Shown here: positions 63,600-64,000 of the stretch, one piece after another
How positions within the stretch are numbered: the first letter of the stretch is position 1
Layout: each line of letters begins with the position of its first letter
Assembly: GCA_002722095.1 (NCBI GenBank)
Contig: PBKG01000006.1
Span: forward strand, 545,826-609,825
DNA: 64,000 nucleotides
DNA from: Rhodospirillaceae bacterium
GTDB taxonomy: Bacteria; Pseudomonadota; Alphaproteobacteria; UBA8366
Direction of reading: 5' to 3'
Notes under the pieces: generated by a model
What the model saw: only the letters and a program-made list of their open reading frames with translations
What the model was told of the DNA's origin: nothing
The model's database searches: none
Translations under genes and position numbers: made by a program

Positions 63600-64000
63600 T
63601 TAGTCTTTCCACCAATCCTCGGGATCGGTGATTTTTTTATCGTCGATATTGATCACCTTTGTTCCATGCGGTACAGCCAGCATGTTGATAGAGGCTAGTC
63701 GTTCGACTTCGAACACATACTCCGGATTTTCATAGAAATTGTCCCGCCGGAATAACAATGGCGTATGCCAATAGGCCTCGTATCCGAGCTCTAAAACGAA
63801 AGAAATCAACGCCGGTGACTTTTCCTTCCGATCGTTCTCCACATAGAGAAATGGTTTGTGGGTCTTGATAAACTCGGCCGCGCCTTTCAACACATCGAGC
63901 TCCATGCCTTCGCAATCGACTTTTAGTAACCGACAGCTTTCGAGCTTCAACATATTATCGAGGGTGCCAACAATTACGGATTCATAGTCAGATGGATTGG
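63600..64000 (-). CDS. FkbM-family methyltransferase (5' partial)
   Basis: The frame is open to the right edge of the window; only the C-terminal 130 or so residues are visible. SCRLLKVDCEGMELDVLKGA is the FkbM signature (SAM-binding Asp and Glu), followed by IKTHKPFLYVEND. Family members methylate sugars or polyketides and occur in surface-polysaccharide regions. The acceptor is unknown. Confidence 0.8.
   Translation of the reverse strand, partial: NPSDYESVIVGTLDNMLKLESCRLLKVDCEGMELDVLKGAAEFIKTHKPFLYVENDRKEKSPALISFVLELGYEAYWHTPLLFRRDNFYENPEYVFEVERLASINMLAVPHGTKVINIDDKKITDPEDWWKD

Noticed and set aside
1..64000. CRISPR arrays, transposases, integrases, toxin-antitoxin or phage-defence genes
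   Set aside because: None seen on either strand. The DUF4143 ATPase is the only gene of a family often linked to mobile elements, and it stands alone.

Overview
The window looks like chromosomal DNA of an alphaproteobacterium, probably close to the Rhodospirillales. The basis is the complete ccmABCDEFGHI (System I cytochrome c maturation) operon, the Suv3-like helicase / Hsp15 / FdxA / CarD / RpoH neighbourhood, an IalB-family protein, a PagL-type lipid A deacylase, and a base composition near 57-60 % G+C in the lines I counted by hand. Genus cannot be fixed from the sequence. I see no rRNA, CRISPR array, transposase, integrase or phage gene.

Layout. (1) 1-10 kb is housekeeping: partial PLP aminotransferase, SPOUT RNA methyltransferase, IalB-like secreted protein, rlmN, an RraA-like protein, argG, a DUF4143 AAA ATPase behind an AT-rich spacer, DUF3253, an MFS permease, folD (with an apparent 1-nt frameshift), a DUF167 protein and yggT. 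(2) 10.1-31.4 kb starts with tRNA-Ala(CGC) and is a catabolic accessory region: a DszC/HsaA-like acyl-CoA-dehydrogenase-fold flavoprotein, three Gfo/Idh/MocA oxidoreductases, a COG0523 GTPase, a tandem pair of 404-residue LVIVD-repeat proteins, a luciferase-like (LLM) monooxygenase with an unknown partner, two class III CoA-transferases, a double-hotdog dehydratase, a flavin reductase, a creatinase-like M24 protein, a VOC epimerase, a MenB/BadI-like crotonase, a GctAB/IpdAB-like class I CoA-transferase pair, an alpha/beta C-C hydrolase-like enzyme and an ACMSD-like amidohydrolase. There is no transporter and no transcription regulator inside it. (3) 31.4-38.6 kb is the ccm operon on the minus strand. 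(4) 38.9-45.2 kb holds a TauD/TfdA dioxygenase, a small membrane protein and a complete HAAT-type (Liv) ABC transporter. (5) 45.5-64 kb holds a compositionally distinct acnB, a DUF1223 protein, htpG, pcm, the Suv3-like helicase with Hsp15, fdxA, carD, a phosphatase-fold protein that has lost its metal ligands, rpoH, an M48 protease, a secreted nuclease-like protein, proline iminopeptidase, pagL, tRNA-Arg(CCT), an enoyl-CoA hydratase homologue and a partial FkbM methyltransferase.

How the genes may work together. Region 2 reads as one or more pathways that oxygenate a substrate with reduced flavin (DszC-like and LLM oxygenases, flavin reductase), attach CoA (CaiB/BaiF transferases) and open rings or break C-C bonds (BadI-like crotonase, IpdAB-like pair, alpha/beta hydrolase, amidohydrolase). 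The substrate is unknown. The Liv-type transporter 10 kb further on could import such a compound, but nothing in the sequence ties them together. The ccm operon serves respiratory c-type cytochromes. Region 5 is centred on protein and RNA quality control (HtpG, Pcm, Hsp15, RpoH, M48).
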